A DNA stretch of 64,000 bases, taken from positions 35,963-99,962 of the forward strand of contig JADDOH010010113.1 in assembly GCA_016648135.1 (NCBI GenBank), written 5' to 3'. A program made the translations under genes and the position numbers. Positions 29,962 through 41,267 of the stretch are shown in pieces. Under the pieces are notes generated by a model. That model saw only the letters and a list, made by a program, of their open reading frames with translations. It had not been told where the DNA came from and searched no databases. The DNA comes from Agrypnia vestita (taxonomy: Eukaryota > Arthropoda > Insecta > Trichoptera > Phryganeidae). Positions within the stretch are counted from its first letter, which is position 1, and each line of letters starts with the position of its first letter.

Positions 29962-30509
29962 TACAGATACACATGCTTATTTTGAGCATGCTCAAAACTA
30001 GCATGCGCTAACAACTGTACACTTGCTCATTATTAGGATGCTTATTTTTATAAATCAAAATAGGTAGTTCCTGAGTTTCCATCCGCACATTTTTGATTTT
30101 AGTTTTTATAATTTTTGTTGTAAGATTTGAATCATTCATGTCTTTTAATAAAGTTTCATATGCATTATTTATTGCTGTATTATTTTTATATAGCGATGAC
30201 CGAGTATTCCACTTATTATAATAAGTCACGAAAATCAATGTTTTGTCATATCCCCCACGCGCCATATTTGTTTCATCTGCCGCGGACTGAGAAGATCGCA
30301 TCGATAATCGACACTAGCCGCGAACGACATTAGCATGCTCATAAGCGAGCCTGTTCACACATGCTCAAAAGATACCCCTTCTCGTGGTGAATGACATTAG
30401 CATGCTCATAAATCAACCGGCGGTTGATTTTTGAGCATGCCACTAATGAGCATGCCCATTACTAGCAATGTGCGTACACACATGCCACTAATTAGCAAGT
30501 GTATCTGTA
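29962..30509 (-). mobile_element. MADF-encoding DNA element relic M1, copy 2, both ends present
   Basis: 548 bp from TACAGATACACATGCT to AGCAAGTGTATCTGTA, so the ends are inverted repeats and TA flanks lie at each boundary. Subterminal regions repeat GCATGCTCA in both orientations many times, likely protein-binding sites, and contain the palindrome CAACCGGCGGTTG. The inside encodes a MADF relic. Confidence 0.75.
30008..30301 (-). pseudogene. MADF-domain protein relic in M1
   Basis: A 97-codon frame. KTLIFVTYYNKWNTRSSLYK, then NNAYETLLKDMNDSNLTTK, then IIKTKIKNVRMETQELPILI follow the MADF/Myb-SANT pattern (three helices with spaced W/Y and a K-x-K-I-K-N-x-R segment). In copy 1 the first helix reads YRNHECLWNT, so this copy lost about four codons there. 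The frame lacks the rest of a protein, so it is probably a deletion derivative. Confidence 0.55.
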
Positions 30510-30514
30510 AATCT

Positions 30515-31013
30515 TCTACTACTTTAACTACATTTAACCTTGTAAAATGAATTTAAAGACTATGCGTAATCCGATTAGACAATGCATAAAGGTGCATGTG
30601 TAGATGGTCTAAACACACTCAAAATGCAAAATGAGTAATCCCGCCATTACGTAAACATTTCTATCGATCGTATTTCTCTCTGTAAGGGTACCTACGTCTA
30701 AAAATCACTCTCTGGTATCACAACGCGATGTTCGATGAATTTAAAACTGTTTTTATTTGATTCGAGAATCACGTCTCGGGTTTAAAAAATGTTTTTTAAA
30801 ACAATCCAACGTTTGTCACAAAGGAGATTACGTAATGGAGACAATTTGTGACGAAATTATTCGCGGATTTGGAGTCTCGGTGAAAATCTGGGATTATGTG
30901 AGGTCACGGATTTCGGTGCTCTCGGGCGCCTGTAACATTTTAACCCTTACCGTGACAGGTATACCCAATGATATAATAAACGGCTAAATCCAAGTTCATG
31001 GTCCCGTCGCATA
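30515..31013. other. stretch without recognised features
   Basis: A 76-codon frame at 30757-30987 shows no domain. Nothing else could be supported. Confidence 0.3.
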
Positions 31014-31015
31014 TA

Positions 31016-31534
31016 CAGGGTTATTTGTAAAACATTAATAACCTCGCAGGACTATATTCCTGCATTAATTATGAGTCGAAAATGTTCAAGCTATTATGAC
31101 CTAATGTCAATAGTTAAGGAGATATTCGACTTCAAAGTTTGTATTTTTTTTTTCAATATATCTGACTTATTTTTTGTAAAAGGTAGAACTATCATTACAG
31201 TAACTTATATCGAATACGAAAAATTAATTCTCTTTAATACAAATCAAATAAAAAAATAAAAACCTTCGAATTCCAATTGGAAAACATTCCAATTGGAATT
31301 TTTTCAGGGTTTTTATCATTTTATTTAACTTGTATTGAAACCAATGAATTTACTGTAATGATAGTTCTACGTTTTACAAAAAATAAGTCAGATATATTGA
31401 AAAAAAATGCAAACTTTGAAGTCGAATATCTCCTTAACTATTGAATTAGGTCATAATAGCTTGAACGTTTTCGACTCATAATTAATACAGGAATATAGTC
31501 CTGCGAGGTTATTAATGTTTTCCAAATAACCCTG
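31016..31534. mobile_element. foldback element FB1, copy 2 (TA-flanked)
   Basis: 519 bp, same ends as 20180-20717 (CAGGGTTATTTG ... CAAATAACCCTG) with TA flanks at 31014-31015 and 31535-31536. Long inverted halves meet near CCAATTGGAA words at about 31275. Confidence 0.85.
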
Positions 31535-31539
31535 TATAA

Positions 31540-32290
31540 TAAAAATGAGTATTACACTATATTAATGAATGTGTTAATAACAGAGTGAAAGATAATTTGT
31601 GATTAAATAATACGTATTAAATGAGATATTACATTTAAAAGTTTCGAAAAATGTACCATATATTTTGACATTTCATATGCAATAAATATCTGATGAAAAA
31701 TTTGTAAATCATAGACAATGTATAAGTTGACATGACAAATTTAGATTTTTTATAGACGAAAGAAATATGATGAATGGCTATTTCTTTTATATACCCCTTT
31801 CCATGGTTATTAAAGTAATGACTGACATTCAAAATGTATGGTGAAATTTTCAAAAGTTTAAAGTGTAATATCTTATTTAATACTTATTATTTACGCGTTA
31901 ATTATCTTTCGTTTTGTAATCAGGACATTCAAGTATATAGTGAAATACTCATTTTCATTGTATATACAATGGGACCATGATCTTAAATTATGCCTAATAA
32001 ACTGCAGATACGTCTTACACTTAAGCCTTACTTATATTCGTTATCGAACGGACCTCATTTGTGATCGGACACGATGCTACGCCGAAAAAAAAGGCCCGGA
32101 GAAAAAGGAACAGTGTATCGTACGCTATCGTAAGAATGAGTGTGTTATTTTAGTCACCGTGACTTCAAATTACCTGATTTTTACGTGATTACTTGATTAT
32201 GTGATTTGTTGTCTCTTTCAATTCAATATTTGCTTCGTATGAAAGTCGACTAGTGTGGGAATAACGTGTCTATAATATAATACGTCAATG
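31540..32290. other. AT-rich stretch without recognised features
   Basis: No gene or repeat boundary could be supported. Confidence 0.4.
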
Positions 32291-32296
32291 GATATA

Positions 32297-32434
32297 CCTC
32301 TTTCAATTTAAGAAAGACAATCGAATTAGTATGCGTAAGCCGCGCGTATGATGCGTATGGTTTCGTTGTGTTGAGGTTTACGGATGTACGGTTACACATA
32401 CTAATTTGTTTGTCTTCCTCAAATGGAAAGAGGT
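32297..32434. mobile_element. short MITE K1, copy 1
   Basis: About 138 bp with inverted ends CCTCTTTCAATTTAAGAAAG (continuing ACAATCGAATTAGTATG) and the complement at the right. Other copies: 36571-36707, with partial copies at 36795-36857, 36925-36993 and 52838-52972. Confidence 0.75.
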
Positions 32435-32439
32435 TTACC

Positions 32440-32950
32440 CGCGAGGTTTACTGCTTAAGATCCCGTTAGAAAAAATGCTTTTACGAGCCCAAATGACTCA
32501 AAAAGCCAATTTCGTTCTTTTTCTTTGCATTTAGAATGAAACAGGGATAATTATTTAAAAAAAAATATACGATACGTTAAATATTTGAAGGCGGTGGGGT
32601 TTACTTAGTGAAAATACATTTTAACGATTATGAATAAAACAATATTTTTGTTTTTCAAATATAATGTTTTCTTTGTGATGTGATTCGTTAATCATGTTTA
32701 TTTTTTTAATAGTTAATGCAGCCACTCGAGTTCATATATTTATCCAACCGGTTTGGAAAACAATAGTTACTTTTGTCAGGGTGATAAAAAACTAATAAAA
32801 ATTTATCATGTTTTCTTACACAATACAATAATATTTTTTTAAATAAATATTGATGTTGAAACTGGCGGCTTCGCGGTTAAATATAGCTGGTTACTTATTT
32901 CTAACGATTCAAAGTTTTTTGCGAACTTATTACGAGAATTAAATATAAGT
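32440..32950. other. AT-rich stretch without recognised features
   Basis: No gene or repeat boundary could be supported. Confidence 0.35.
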
Positions 32951-32954
32951 CAAC

Positions 32955-33090
32955 GAGCATTTGAGATATTTAAATAATCATGGTATTTCAGAATTGCCGA
33001 ATCATTTAATGGAAAATGATTACGCGTGGATTAAAAAAATTAGGTTTATATATTCAATATGTTGATGATTTGGTACTAAATTGGATATAA
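32955..33090 (+). pseudogene. Penelope-like GIY-YIG endonuclease fragment
   Basis: One frame reads EHLRYLNNHGISELPNHLME then NDYAW, matching EHLRCLNNHGFSEFSNHLLE in the longer relic at 45205-45514. This is the middle part of the PLE-associated GIY-YIG nuclease. The catalytic GIY and YIG strands are missing and the frame is soon lost. Confidence 0.5.
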
Positions 33091-33099
33091 TAGTTTTAA

Positions 33100-33760
33100 A
33101 TATTTACGTATGTCGATGGTCCCTACGTTAACTAAGAATTTACAAAAAAGCCACTTTCAAAGGATAAATGGTTGAAATTCGAATTTACATACAAAATGAG
33201 CGTATTTGTCCACTTTTATTAAGTCAGTTTTTTTTATATAAAAAAGAATAAATTTTTTTTTAAATTTTCTATTGCGGTGGAGAGATTTTCTTACGTATCG
33301 GAGCGCCAATATATGTTTAATATGTAATTAGTTCATTATCATTATCATCATCATCATCATCTTCATCATCTTCTTCTCTTGTCTTAGTCGGCGGCCCAAA
33401 GACTCGATAGTTTTATTATTCTTTTAACTGTGAAATTAATACAACATGATCCCTTTCTGTCTTACAAGGAATGGTATATTTATCGCAGCTGGGTTATTCT
33501 TTTTTTATTTTCTTGTTTGGTACAAAATCCCAACAGTAATAAACAACTCTGTCACAACATAAATGTATTTTATACTATTTATTAAATACAATTAAAACCT
33601 CATTTCTTTAAAGTTTCTAAAACTTTCAAGATCGCATTATTATGAGAAGGTATCATCAAACCTATATTATTAAACAAAACAAAAATTAACATATTTAAAT
33701 ACCACTACGTCACGAAAATGAAAAGGGACGGTGTAACTACAAAAAAGCGAATGACACAGC
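33100..33760. other. AT-rich stretch with a LINE tail
   Basis: 33335-33370 is a (TCA)n run followed by GTCTTAGTCGGCGGCCCAAA; on the minus strand this looks like a LINE 3' end with a (GAT)n tail. The rest shows nothing. Confidence 0.35.
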
Positions 33761-33764
33761 TACA

Positions 33765-34005
33765 GCTAGACCGCATTCAAAAGAATGTGCCCGAAAAATA
33801 TGTGTGCTGTTACGACGCAAAAAATGAACACAAAATAAGTTTTTCTAGTAAGTAAACTAACCTTTTTTAAACTAAAAAATATATATTTATTTGGAATATC
33901 ATATTGAGGCTTGCAATACGGGCTTGCCAGGCAAATTTCCCCCGCTTTCCACTTACCGGACAAAGCTAGGGAATGGTCTTTTGATTGTGGTCGACCTATA
34001 ACACG
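33765..34005 (-). repeat. dispersed repeat RX-B, copy 3
   Basis: Inverted relative to copy 1. CTAGACCGCATTCAAAAGAA, CATATTGAGGCTTGCAATAC, AATGGTCTTTTGATTGTGGT, CGACCTATA. It keeps a minus-strand frame with LASPYCKPQYDIPNKYIFF. Confidence 0.7.
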
Positions 34006-34009
34006 CAGC

Positions 34010-34400
34010 GTTTCTCTCTAACATTGGATTAAATTTAAAAATAATTATGTTTAGCAGCATTCGATTTACAAATTTTTACAATTTTTTTGGCAGCGGGTAA
34101 AACATGAATTTTGTTTTGCACGAAAATTTTCCAACTTGGCTCGGAAGATCTGCGTTATGCATGGCAATGCAAGGGTTAAACCGAATCTTGATGGCATTTG
34201 TCTGACCGCTGTGCAACAGTGAAATAAGCTGCATCTCGGGTTGCGTCATCTGCCATTTGCAGAAGACGAAGAGAGCCGTTGCCGAGGATGAAGCAAGCGA
34301 AACATTAAAGATTCTTCTGGATGTATTAACACGTTAACTCTTATTTATGTGTTTACTTGAATTCTACAAGCGAGAGACGTTTTGCTAATGACGCTCAAAA
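34010..34400. other. stretch with a possible degraded PLE end
   Basis: 34262-34312 contains GAGGATGAAGCAAGCGAAAC, reminiscent of a PLE terminal repeat, but stem II is too short to call a hammerhead. Nothing else is supported. Confidence 0.25.
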
Positions 34401-34659
34401 AAATTAGTGTAGCACCGAATGTGGTTCGGCCGAATATCGAATTCTGCCGATATTCGGTTTAAATGTGTGCCGAAGCCGAAATTCGGTTAAACTTCGCGCG
34501 CTTTTGCCCGATGAACGGGTCAGATCGCCATCACGAAAATACGAGTAATTGTTTATTTACTCTGTTTTTTTAAACTAATTAAGCGACACAACGTAGTTCT
34601 GGATAGTTGTTATTTCTTATTTTTCTTATTTTATTTTTATTCTTATTTACTTTATTTCT

Positions 34660-35330
34660 TATTTCTTAACTAACTAACTAATTAACTTACCATCACTTAA
34701 CTCACCATAAAATAAAATAACAATCAGGCTCATGTTTTGCACATCATAATGGAAAAACTTACTTACCATCACGCCGTTTCCCCGTGGGGGTAGGCAGAGA
34801 GGATAGAGCGCCATACTCTTCTGTCCTGACATACAACTTTTGCTTCGTCTACATTCATACATCTTCGCACGCAAGCTCGACGGTTGTTCAGGCTTCTAAC
34901 AGGACCGTCTTCCAGTATCTGGTTAATCTGGTCATGCCACGTCTTCCGTGGTCGCCCTCTCTTTCTGGCGCCGTCAACACTTGCATCATATATCTTTCTT
35001 ACCATTCTTTCCTCATTCATTCGCTCAACATGCCCAAACCACCTGAGCGACCCTATTTTTATTCTATGTATTATGCTACGATCAGCTTTACATTCATTCC
35101 TAATATCTTCATTCTTTACTAGAGTAAAGATATATGATAGATCATACATGGATTTACCACCCATACGTCTAAGGGACCTCATCTCCACTGCATTCAATCT
35201 ACTTTCGTTCCTCTTCTGCCAGCTCCAGGCTTCACTTCCATACATTAGTGTCGGTACCAGAACTCCATTATGTACCGCTAGTTTTGCCTCGGTAGACATA
35301 TTTCTATTAGAAATTATTGCATTCAATTAT
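34660..35330 (-). pseudogene. LINE family L-A, 3' end of ORF2 inside the hAT element
   Basis: Frame 35326-34769 reads NAIISNRNMSTEAKLAVHNG, VLVPTLMYGSEAWSWQKRNE, then RWFGHVERMNEERMVRKIYD and GARKRGRPRKTWHDQINQIL, ending SAYPHGETA. YGSEAW and RWFGHVERM are conserved after the reverse transcriptase of insect LINEs. The 3' tail GTGATGGTAAGTAAGT follows the stop. A second tail piece, GTGATGGTAAGTTAATTAG then TTAG repeats, lies at 34665-34697, so two LINE insertions may be stacked. 5' truncated. Confidence 0.75.
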
Positions 35331-35848
35331 TTCTTATTTACTTTATAAACTTTTTACTCTAAATTACTTTACTTTATTTTTCTTTTATACTTCTAATTAC
35401 GTAACCATAAAATTAAATATTTAAATGGAGTCTCAATGAATGGAATGGCTACTTACCTCAGAACAGGTATTTTTATGTACCTAGCGAGGTAGGTAACGAT
35501 AAAGGCCTGCATACAAAAAATTGTATATTGTATTTGTTGCTATCTTATTCATAAACTCTGTAAATATTCTTAACATTAATTATGTTTTGATGCGAGCTGT
35601 TATAAAAGTTATTGAGCTAATAAACCCCGATTTATCGGCACTGAAACTGAAAAACTGAATATTATACATTAAAATTGATTATTTTATTTTATTAAAGTAT
35701 ATATACTGTTGATACTTTATGTGGTTTCTTTTCCAGAGAATAAAAAACGTGATCCATTCACACGTTACCAATTTACTTATAAATCAACATTTTGTCTAGA
35801 TTTCATTTTAAATTAAATTTCTTTATACTTTTTTATTTCTTATTTAAA

Positions 35849-36061
35849 TCCTACTTTAATATTTACAAATGTGAAAGTTTAGACGCTTGGATGGACGTTT
35901 GTTACTCATTCACGCCAGAACATCTAAACGGATCTGGATGAAATTTGGCACAGAGATAGATTACTGTCTGAAAAAGCACAAAAAATCCTTTTTATCCCAG
36001 TAATAGGTTTCTGTAGGATGAAATCAAAGTCTACGCGAACGAAGTCGCTGGAAAAAGCTAG
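35849..36061 (+). mobile_element. small non-autonomous Helitron H3
   Basis: 213 bp from A^TCCTACTTTAATATT to GAACGAAGTCGCTGGAAAAA then GCTAG^T. The 5' TCCTACTTTAATATT..AAATGTGAAAGTTT and 3' hairpin plus CTAG end match a Helitron type common in lepidopterans. It sits inside the hAT element. Confidence 0.8.
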
Positions 36062-36209
36062 TTGATTAAATAGCTACCGAAGTTCTGTAGATTTAAACGA
36101 AGTTCGGCAGGTTTAAACGAAATTCGGCCGAAGACGAAGTTGGGTAAAAGTTGCCGAAGTTCGGCTACACCGAATATGAAACGAATTTCGGTGCACCTCT
36201 AAAAAAGAT

Positions 36210-36565
36210 TCAATAAGCTCCGAGTGTGAGTTTTGACAAGATGGCCAAATGAAGATCTTTTATTTTATGGACCACAGAGCAGCTTAGGAGCGAAGAAGCT
36301 CTCAGTGAGGATCGGCTTATACGAATATACATAACATTAGTGGCGTAATATGCTAATTCAACCGATCGATTAATTACACAACAGAAGCCGGCAATCGCCA
36401 GATTTACGTTATATTATTTTATCTTCTTCTTCTTCTGCTTCACATGTATAATCGTTTTATGTAATATGCATACATATATGGCGAACCAGGTCTTGCATAT
36501 AGAGAAAAACCTGACTGCGCTGAAATAAGGTAAGTATTATTATTATCATCAGTTTGTTGTTTTAA
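36210..36565. other. stretch without recognised features
   Basis: A CTTCTTCTTCTTCTGCTTC run at 36423 may be a LINE tail on the minus strand. Nothing else is supported. Confidence 0.3.
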
Positions 36566-36570
36566 TATAG

Positions 36571-37080
36571 GCCTATTTCCATTTAAGAAAGACAATCGAA
36601 TTAGTATGTGTAAGTCATGCGTACATTATTTCATTGTGATGGTGTTTACGTCGTATGCACGGCTCACACATACTAATTCGATTGTCTTTCTTTTATAGAA
36701 AGAGGTCTAATAATAATAATTCAATGTCTTTATAGAAGTTAACATACATTATAACAAAAAGTATATATAGCAATATTTGAACTTCGTCGCTTGAAGCGTC
36801 GTATGCGCGGCTCGCACATACTAATTCTATAGTCTTTCTTATACAGAAAGAGGTCTGCGTATTTATGTAATTCAATATTTTTATAGAAGTATACATATAC
36901 GGGTATAAACACCAACACAGCGAAACAACGTGCGTCGTATGCACGGCTCACACATACTAATTAGATTGTCTTTCTTGTACAGAAAGAGGTCTACCTATTT
37001 ATGTAATTCAATGTCCTTACAGTCCAGCAATGCATACATACATTATAACAAAAAGTATATAGTAATATTTGAAGAAAACC
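36571..37080. repeat. cluster of MITE K1 copies with a tandem duplication
   Basis: One full K1 (36571-36707) is followed by two right-end partial copies (36795-36857 and 36925-36993), each with CACATACTAATT and GTCTTTCTT..AGAAAGAGGTC. Segments after the K1 ends also repeat: ATTCAATGTC(T/C)TTA and ATTATAACAAAAAGTATATA occur near 36720-36765 and 37007-37060. This suggests local tandem duplication through K1. Confidence 0.65.
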
Positions 37081-37089
37081 CCAATAGAG

Positions 37090-37405
37090 TATCTGCTCTT
37101 CTAAACACAGGAGGTCCTGGGTTTGTCCCCCAAAGTAGGTAGTGTTTGAATCCGATCAATTCGATTTCGTGCACTTTTATCGCGGCTCGATCTTTATGTG
37201 CATCTTTCAAGAGGAACTCTCGCTTACGGCGGCCAGCTCTCAGGACCAATATACCAATCCTAAAGGAACACTATTTAAGCAAGTCTACCTTATATTGATT
37301 AAGCGTTAAAAAACGTTTCTTTACCGTGACGACGTATGATGTCATGTATTTAGAGCTAATTTTTGCTTTACAACATTGTAAAAGTGCTTTTTTTTCAATT
37401 TTATT
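37090..37405. other. stretch without recognised features
   Basis: No gene or repeat boundary could be supported. Confidence 0.35.
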
Positions 37406-37409
37406 ATTC

Positions 37410-37650
37410 AAACTAGCCGTAACCCAACAAAAATAATGCTAAGCCGTAGTATATATTTATAATATATTTTTGACGCTCCGTTCGGTTCGGGCTTGCTGGC
37501 CCGGGATTCAAGCCCCATCTCCAGCCGTTGAATTTCGTTTTTTTAGCCGTGACTTCGAACGAAATTACGGACTTTACGAAGTTACGGGGACAGACAGACA
37601 GACAGACAGACAGACGGACAGACAACGAAATTATTATGCTTGATTACAGA
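37410..37650 (+). repeat. SINE-like repeat S2, copy 2
   Basis: GCCGTAACCCAACAAAAATA, GGGATTCAAGCCCCATCTCC, TTCGAACGAAATTACGGACT, an (ACAG)n run of about 30 bases at 37592-37622, and GAAATTATTATGCTTGATTA. The (ACAG)n run is expanded here compared with 10895-11150 and 63560-63770. Confidence 0.6.
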
Positions 37651-37659
37651 CGAGATGTT

Positions 37660-38770
37660 TTTTACAAAATTATTTATCTTAATGTACCCAAAGCATTTTA
37701 ACAAAAAAGTATTTCAAAACATAAAATATAAAACATTTTGACAGAAATCATTCAATCTTTGCTTCATTTTTTCCACAAGAAATAAATCGCCTGGCACACT
37801 AAAGCATGTGTCACCTTTTCGAAAGCCAACAATAAAGTAAGCTTTCAATATTGCTACCAATGTTAAGATGCGTCAGATACGATTGCGCCAATACAGCAAC
37901 AAAATATAACAGTTGTATTTATACATACGGCAAGCGAAATACGAAAATTCCGCACGTTTTTTAACCAAACTTCGCACTCCACTCTCCCTTCTTTCGTGTC
38001 TTGCCGAGATATCGTCATCAGACGATCGGCGTTACAGTATCTGACGGTGCCCGTCACCGCCGCGTCATCTCTATTATTTTAGGAAGGTGGCCAATTGAAA
38101 CCAAACGGTCAATTAAAGATTCGACACAGATGCCGCCAGGATGCTCGCTGCCAAGAAAGACCAGGTGCGGAGATGGATAAGGATCCACAGAAGATGTTAA
38201 TTAGATAATAAATCACGTGACTATAACGTAAGTCTGGCGGTCGCTGGCTCCTATTCTGTCTGATATTGAATACTACTTTCACGAATACGAATATCAAGCC
38301 TACTGTTCGGTGAATACGAATACGAATAAGTCAACAAAACAATAAATAATACACCACCATTCTTTTATTACTAAGAGATTTAATAATTAAAATTTACCAC
38401 CGGCAAATTTTTGTTCAAAAAACACAACATTTTTTATCCGTTTGTACATACCCAGCGGTCGAAAATAAATATCACTTTTTCACGCTTACGAGAGGTCATG
38501 TTATTAGGTTTAATTTGAAATTATTTTATAAGAGTTAACACTTTTACACACAACGGAAATAAAATGGAACGAACAATACGTATTAAAAAAAAAAATGTAC
38601 ACGAAGTGAGCACCTAACCTTATTAATAACCCAACGAAACTAGATGAAAGAACTCTTGTTATGCTGCGAAACAAGTAACAATAGACAACTTGAGAACTCA
38701 ACAAATCCATTCATTCAATGTTAGGGGAATTTGAATTGCGTTCAGTTATAAATAGTTTGTTTTTAATTAC
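37660..38770. other. stretch without recognised features
   Basis: 38000-38240 is a little GC-richer; TCGTCATCAGACGATCGGCG near 37992 is a short self-complementary segment. No protein family was recognised. Confidence 0.3.
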
Positions 38771-38776
38771 TCCCTT

Positions 38777-39306
38777 TTTTTAACTCGTAGCGTCTCGTTG
38801 GTTGGTTGGTTGCTTGTCTGACGAAAAAACTTTGGATCGATTTTTTCCCGTGATCCAATCGAGCTGAAACTTTGCAAGCAGACTCGTGGCTACGATCAAG
38901 AAGATGTATCAAATTTTCGTTAAAAAAATTAATAATTATAGAATAATTTTGGATTTTTAGAAATTTTAATGGTTTTTTCAAATTGGAATCATTACAAAAG
39001 TTTGATTACTACCAACGGCGGCCTGATAACGTCACGGAATATTTAAAATTTGAATTACTCCGTCGGTAGGTATAATAGGTACTTCACTACGAATTTCAAA
39101 AATTTTTGACAATTGGTTCACAGATGACAGCATACTTCGGTTTTTTGGGAAGAAATCAAATAATAAAGAGATATTTTTAGAGATTTTTGACATAGATATT
39201 TGTCTAGACATGTTTCATTTTCAGTCAATCAATTGTTTAATTACATGATGGTAAACTTAATTTACAAAGAAAGGGAGTAAAATAAAAACTTTGTTTTTAT
39301 GGGTTA
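38777..39306 (+). repeat. dispersed repeat RX-C, long copy
   Basis: Begins TTTAACTCGTAGCGTCTCG, has GAGCTGAAACTTTGCAAGCA and GCAGACTCGTGGC, and ends AAAGGGAGTAAAATAAAAAC. Between about 38990 and 39270 it has middle sequence absent from 10522-10830, so this may be the fuller element. Confidence 0.65.
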
Positions 39307-39309
39307 ATT

Positions 39310-39840
39310 TTTATTCGTGATGATATTCGGCGAATACGAATATTCGGTAAATATCTACTAGTCGGCGAATACGATTCGTATTCGTTGCATCACTGTATAT
39401 TAGTATGTAGATCTCTCAATAAAATTCGGCTCAGAGTTTCATGTAAAATTTTTGCAATAATGTTTTTTGCGTCGCTAAGCCCACCGGTATGCTAATTACA
39501 CAGGCCGGTTGGAATAAAATGTATATTTGCGAATATTAATGACTTTCTTGTACATGTATGATAATAATAATAATGAATAAATTGCATGCATAATGACGCC
39601 GACTAGCGGTAAAAAAATTAAAAAGATTCACCAACAGGTGGACTTAAACACCGCGCGAAGCAGCAGATGTTCGGCAAACTAGGAAATTAGAAAAATAAAA
39701 ACTACGGATGATATCATTTTTAAGTCTAATACATATAGTAGTAAATCGTGTGTAATAAGCATGAAACAATAAAAAAAGATTACGACGGCGCAAATGAAGG
39801 ATATTAATTTAAAAAAAAAAACAGAAAGAATATCGAGATA
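39310..39840. other. stretch without recognised features
   Basis: Contains repeated (T)CGGCGAATACGA(AT) words at 39320-39390, perhaps an old hAT end. Nothing else is supported. Confidence 0.3.
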
Positions 39841-39842
39841 TA

Positions 39843-41141
39843 TTAGGTCCTTACATATGAAATTGGCGTTTTGCCGTACTGGCAAATTTGATCTCAAATA
39901 TCTTCTCTTTGGTTAGGAATTCCAAATCCAAATTTATACAGCTATTTACTCATGTATTTGTGTTTTGAAAATTATAATTCATTTGTTTTTTCCTCAATTG
40001 TTTTTTCTTTGCGTCACTCAGTTTACAAAATGAAAAACTTGAAATATCGCGTTATTTACGAGTACGAGTTCCACCGTGGCACCAGTGCTGTAGAAACGGC
40101 TCGAAGGATTAATGATGTGTATGGCGACGGTGCCGCAAAAGAAAACACAGTGCGTTTTTGGTTCCAACGTTTTCGTTCTGGAAATTTCGACCTGCAGAAC
40201 AAGCCCCGTGGACGGCCGGAGACCAAAGTTGATAATGAAGAATTGAAGGCTATTGTGGAAGCGGATCCATCGCAAAACACATCCGAGTTAGCTGCAGGCT
40301 GCGGTGTTAGTGATAAAACTGTTTTAATCCACTTGAAGCAAATTGGTAAGGTGAAAAAGCTTGAAAGGTGGGTATATCACGAATTGAGTGAAGCAAATCA
40401 ACAAACGCGCGTTGACTGCTGCGTTGCATTACTCAACCGGCACAATAATGAAGGGATTTTAAATCGAATCATTACCTGTGATGAAAAGTGGATCCTGTAC
40501 GGTAATCGGAAGCGCTCATCGCAATGGCTGAACCCTGCCGAACCAGCCAAACCATGCCCCAAGCAAAAATTGACTCCAAAAAAGTTACTTGTGAGCGTTT
40601 GGTGGACTAGTGCTGGTGTCGTTCACTACAGCTTTCTTAAATCTGGCCAGACGATTACGGCAGATGTCTATTGTCAGCAACTGCGAACCATGATGGAAAA
40701 GCTAGCTGCTAAACAACCGAGGCTGGTTAATAATTAGGCTGGTTAAGCTCTAGGCCACTGCTGCTTCATGATAACGCTAGACCACACACTGTACAACAGA
40801 AGGCTACCAAATTAGAGGAGCTTCAATTGGAATGTCTAAGACATCCACCGTACTCTCCGGACCTTGCCCCAACAGATTACCATTTTTTTCGAAATTTGGA
40901 TAACTTCTTGCAAAGGAAAAAATTCAACTCCAATGGGGCAGTCCAAATCGCCTTCAAAGATTTTATTGATTCCCGTCCGAATGTGTTTTTTAGTAAAGGG
41001 ATCGATGAACTACCTATGAGATGGCAAAAGTGCATAGATAGCAATGGTACATACTTTGATTAAATAAATATATTATAATAAAAAAAAATCGGCTTTATGT
41101 TCCTCCCATACTAAACGCCAATTTCATATGTAAGGACCTAA
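39843..41141 (+). mobile_element. mariner element, second copy, disrupted
   Basis: 1299 bp with the same inverted ends as 7972-9255 (TTAGGTCCTTACATATGAAA) and TA on each side (39841-39842, 41142-41143). Very close in sequence to copy 1. Confidence 0.92.
40030..41063 (+). pseudogene. mariner transposase, broken by a small duplication
   Basis: Same protein as the one at 8050-9069. The frame is open from MKNLKYRV at 40030 to a stop at 40735-40737, just after RLVNN, then resumes in another frame from about 40750 to 41063. The break is a local duplication: AGGCTGGTTAA occurs twice with TAATT between, adding about 14 bases. D151 is upstream of the break; HDNARPH and TDYHFF downstream. WVPHEL is changed to WVYHEL, while SPDLAPTD is normal. 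It cannot make a full transposase. Confidence 0.9.
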
Positions 41142-41144
41142 TAT

Positions 41145-41265
41145 TTAAATTTAATATTAAAAATAAAAAGTTACACGTCACCAATACGCGTATTATGTCA
41201 TGCCCGTTAAGCCGTTTTTCTACATCGTTGTTCTAATCTTATCTACACAAGTAACAGCTTTCTCA
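41145..41265. other. short spacer
   Basis: Nothing recognised. Confidence 0.3.
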
Positions 41266-41267
41266 TT

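Larger units (their letters stand above)
34405..36201. mobile_element. hAT-type element, interrupted by a LINE and a Helitron
   Basis: Ends are TAGTGTAGCACCGAA and its complement TTCGGTGCACCTCTA, flanked by 8-bp near-identical duplications (AAAAAAAT at 34397-34404, AAAAAGAT at 36202-36209). Subterminal regions repeat CCGAA(T/G)..TTCGG words. The 8-bp duplication and TIR start suit hAT. No transposase motif was found. A LINE L-A tail and a small Helitron sit inside it. Confidence 0.7.

Noticed and set aside
34262..34312. Possible further hammerhead-like motif (GAGGATGAAGCAAGCGAAAC)
   Set aside because: Stem II would be two pairs at most and no helix I is visible, so it was not counted.
34884..35348. 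A 154-codon plus-strand frame
   Set aside because: It is the opposite strand of the LINE ORF2 tail, whose minus-strand protein matches a known family.
37975..38030. CUGAUGA followed by CGAAAG on the minus strand
   Set aside because: No stable stem II between them and the base after GAAA does not lead to a GUH triplet.
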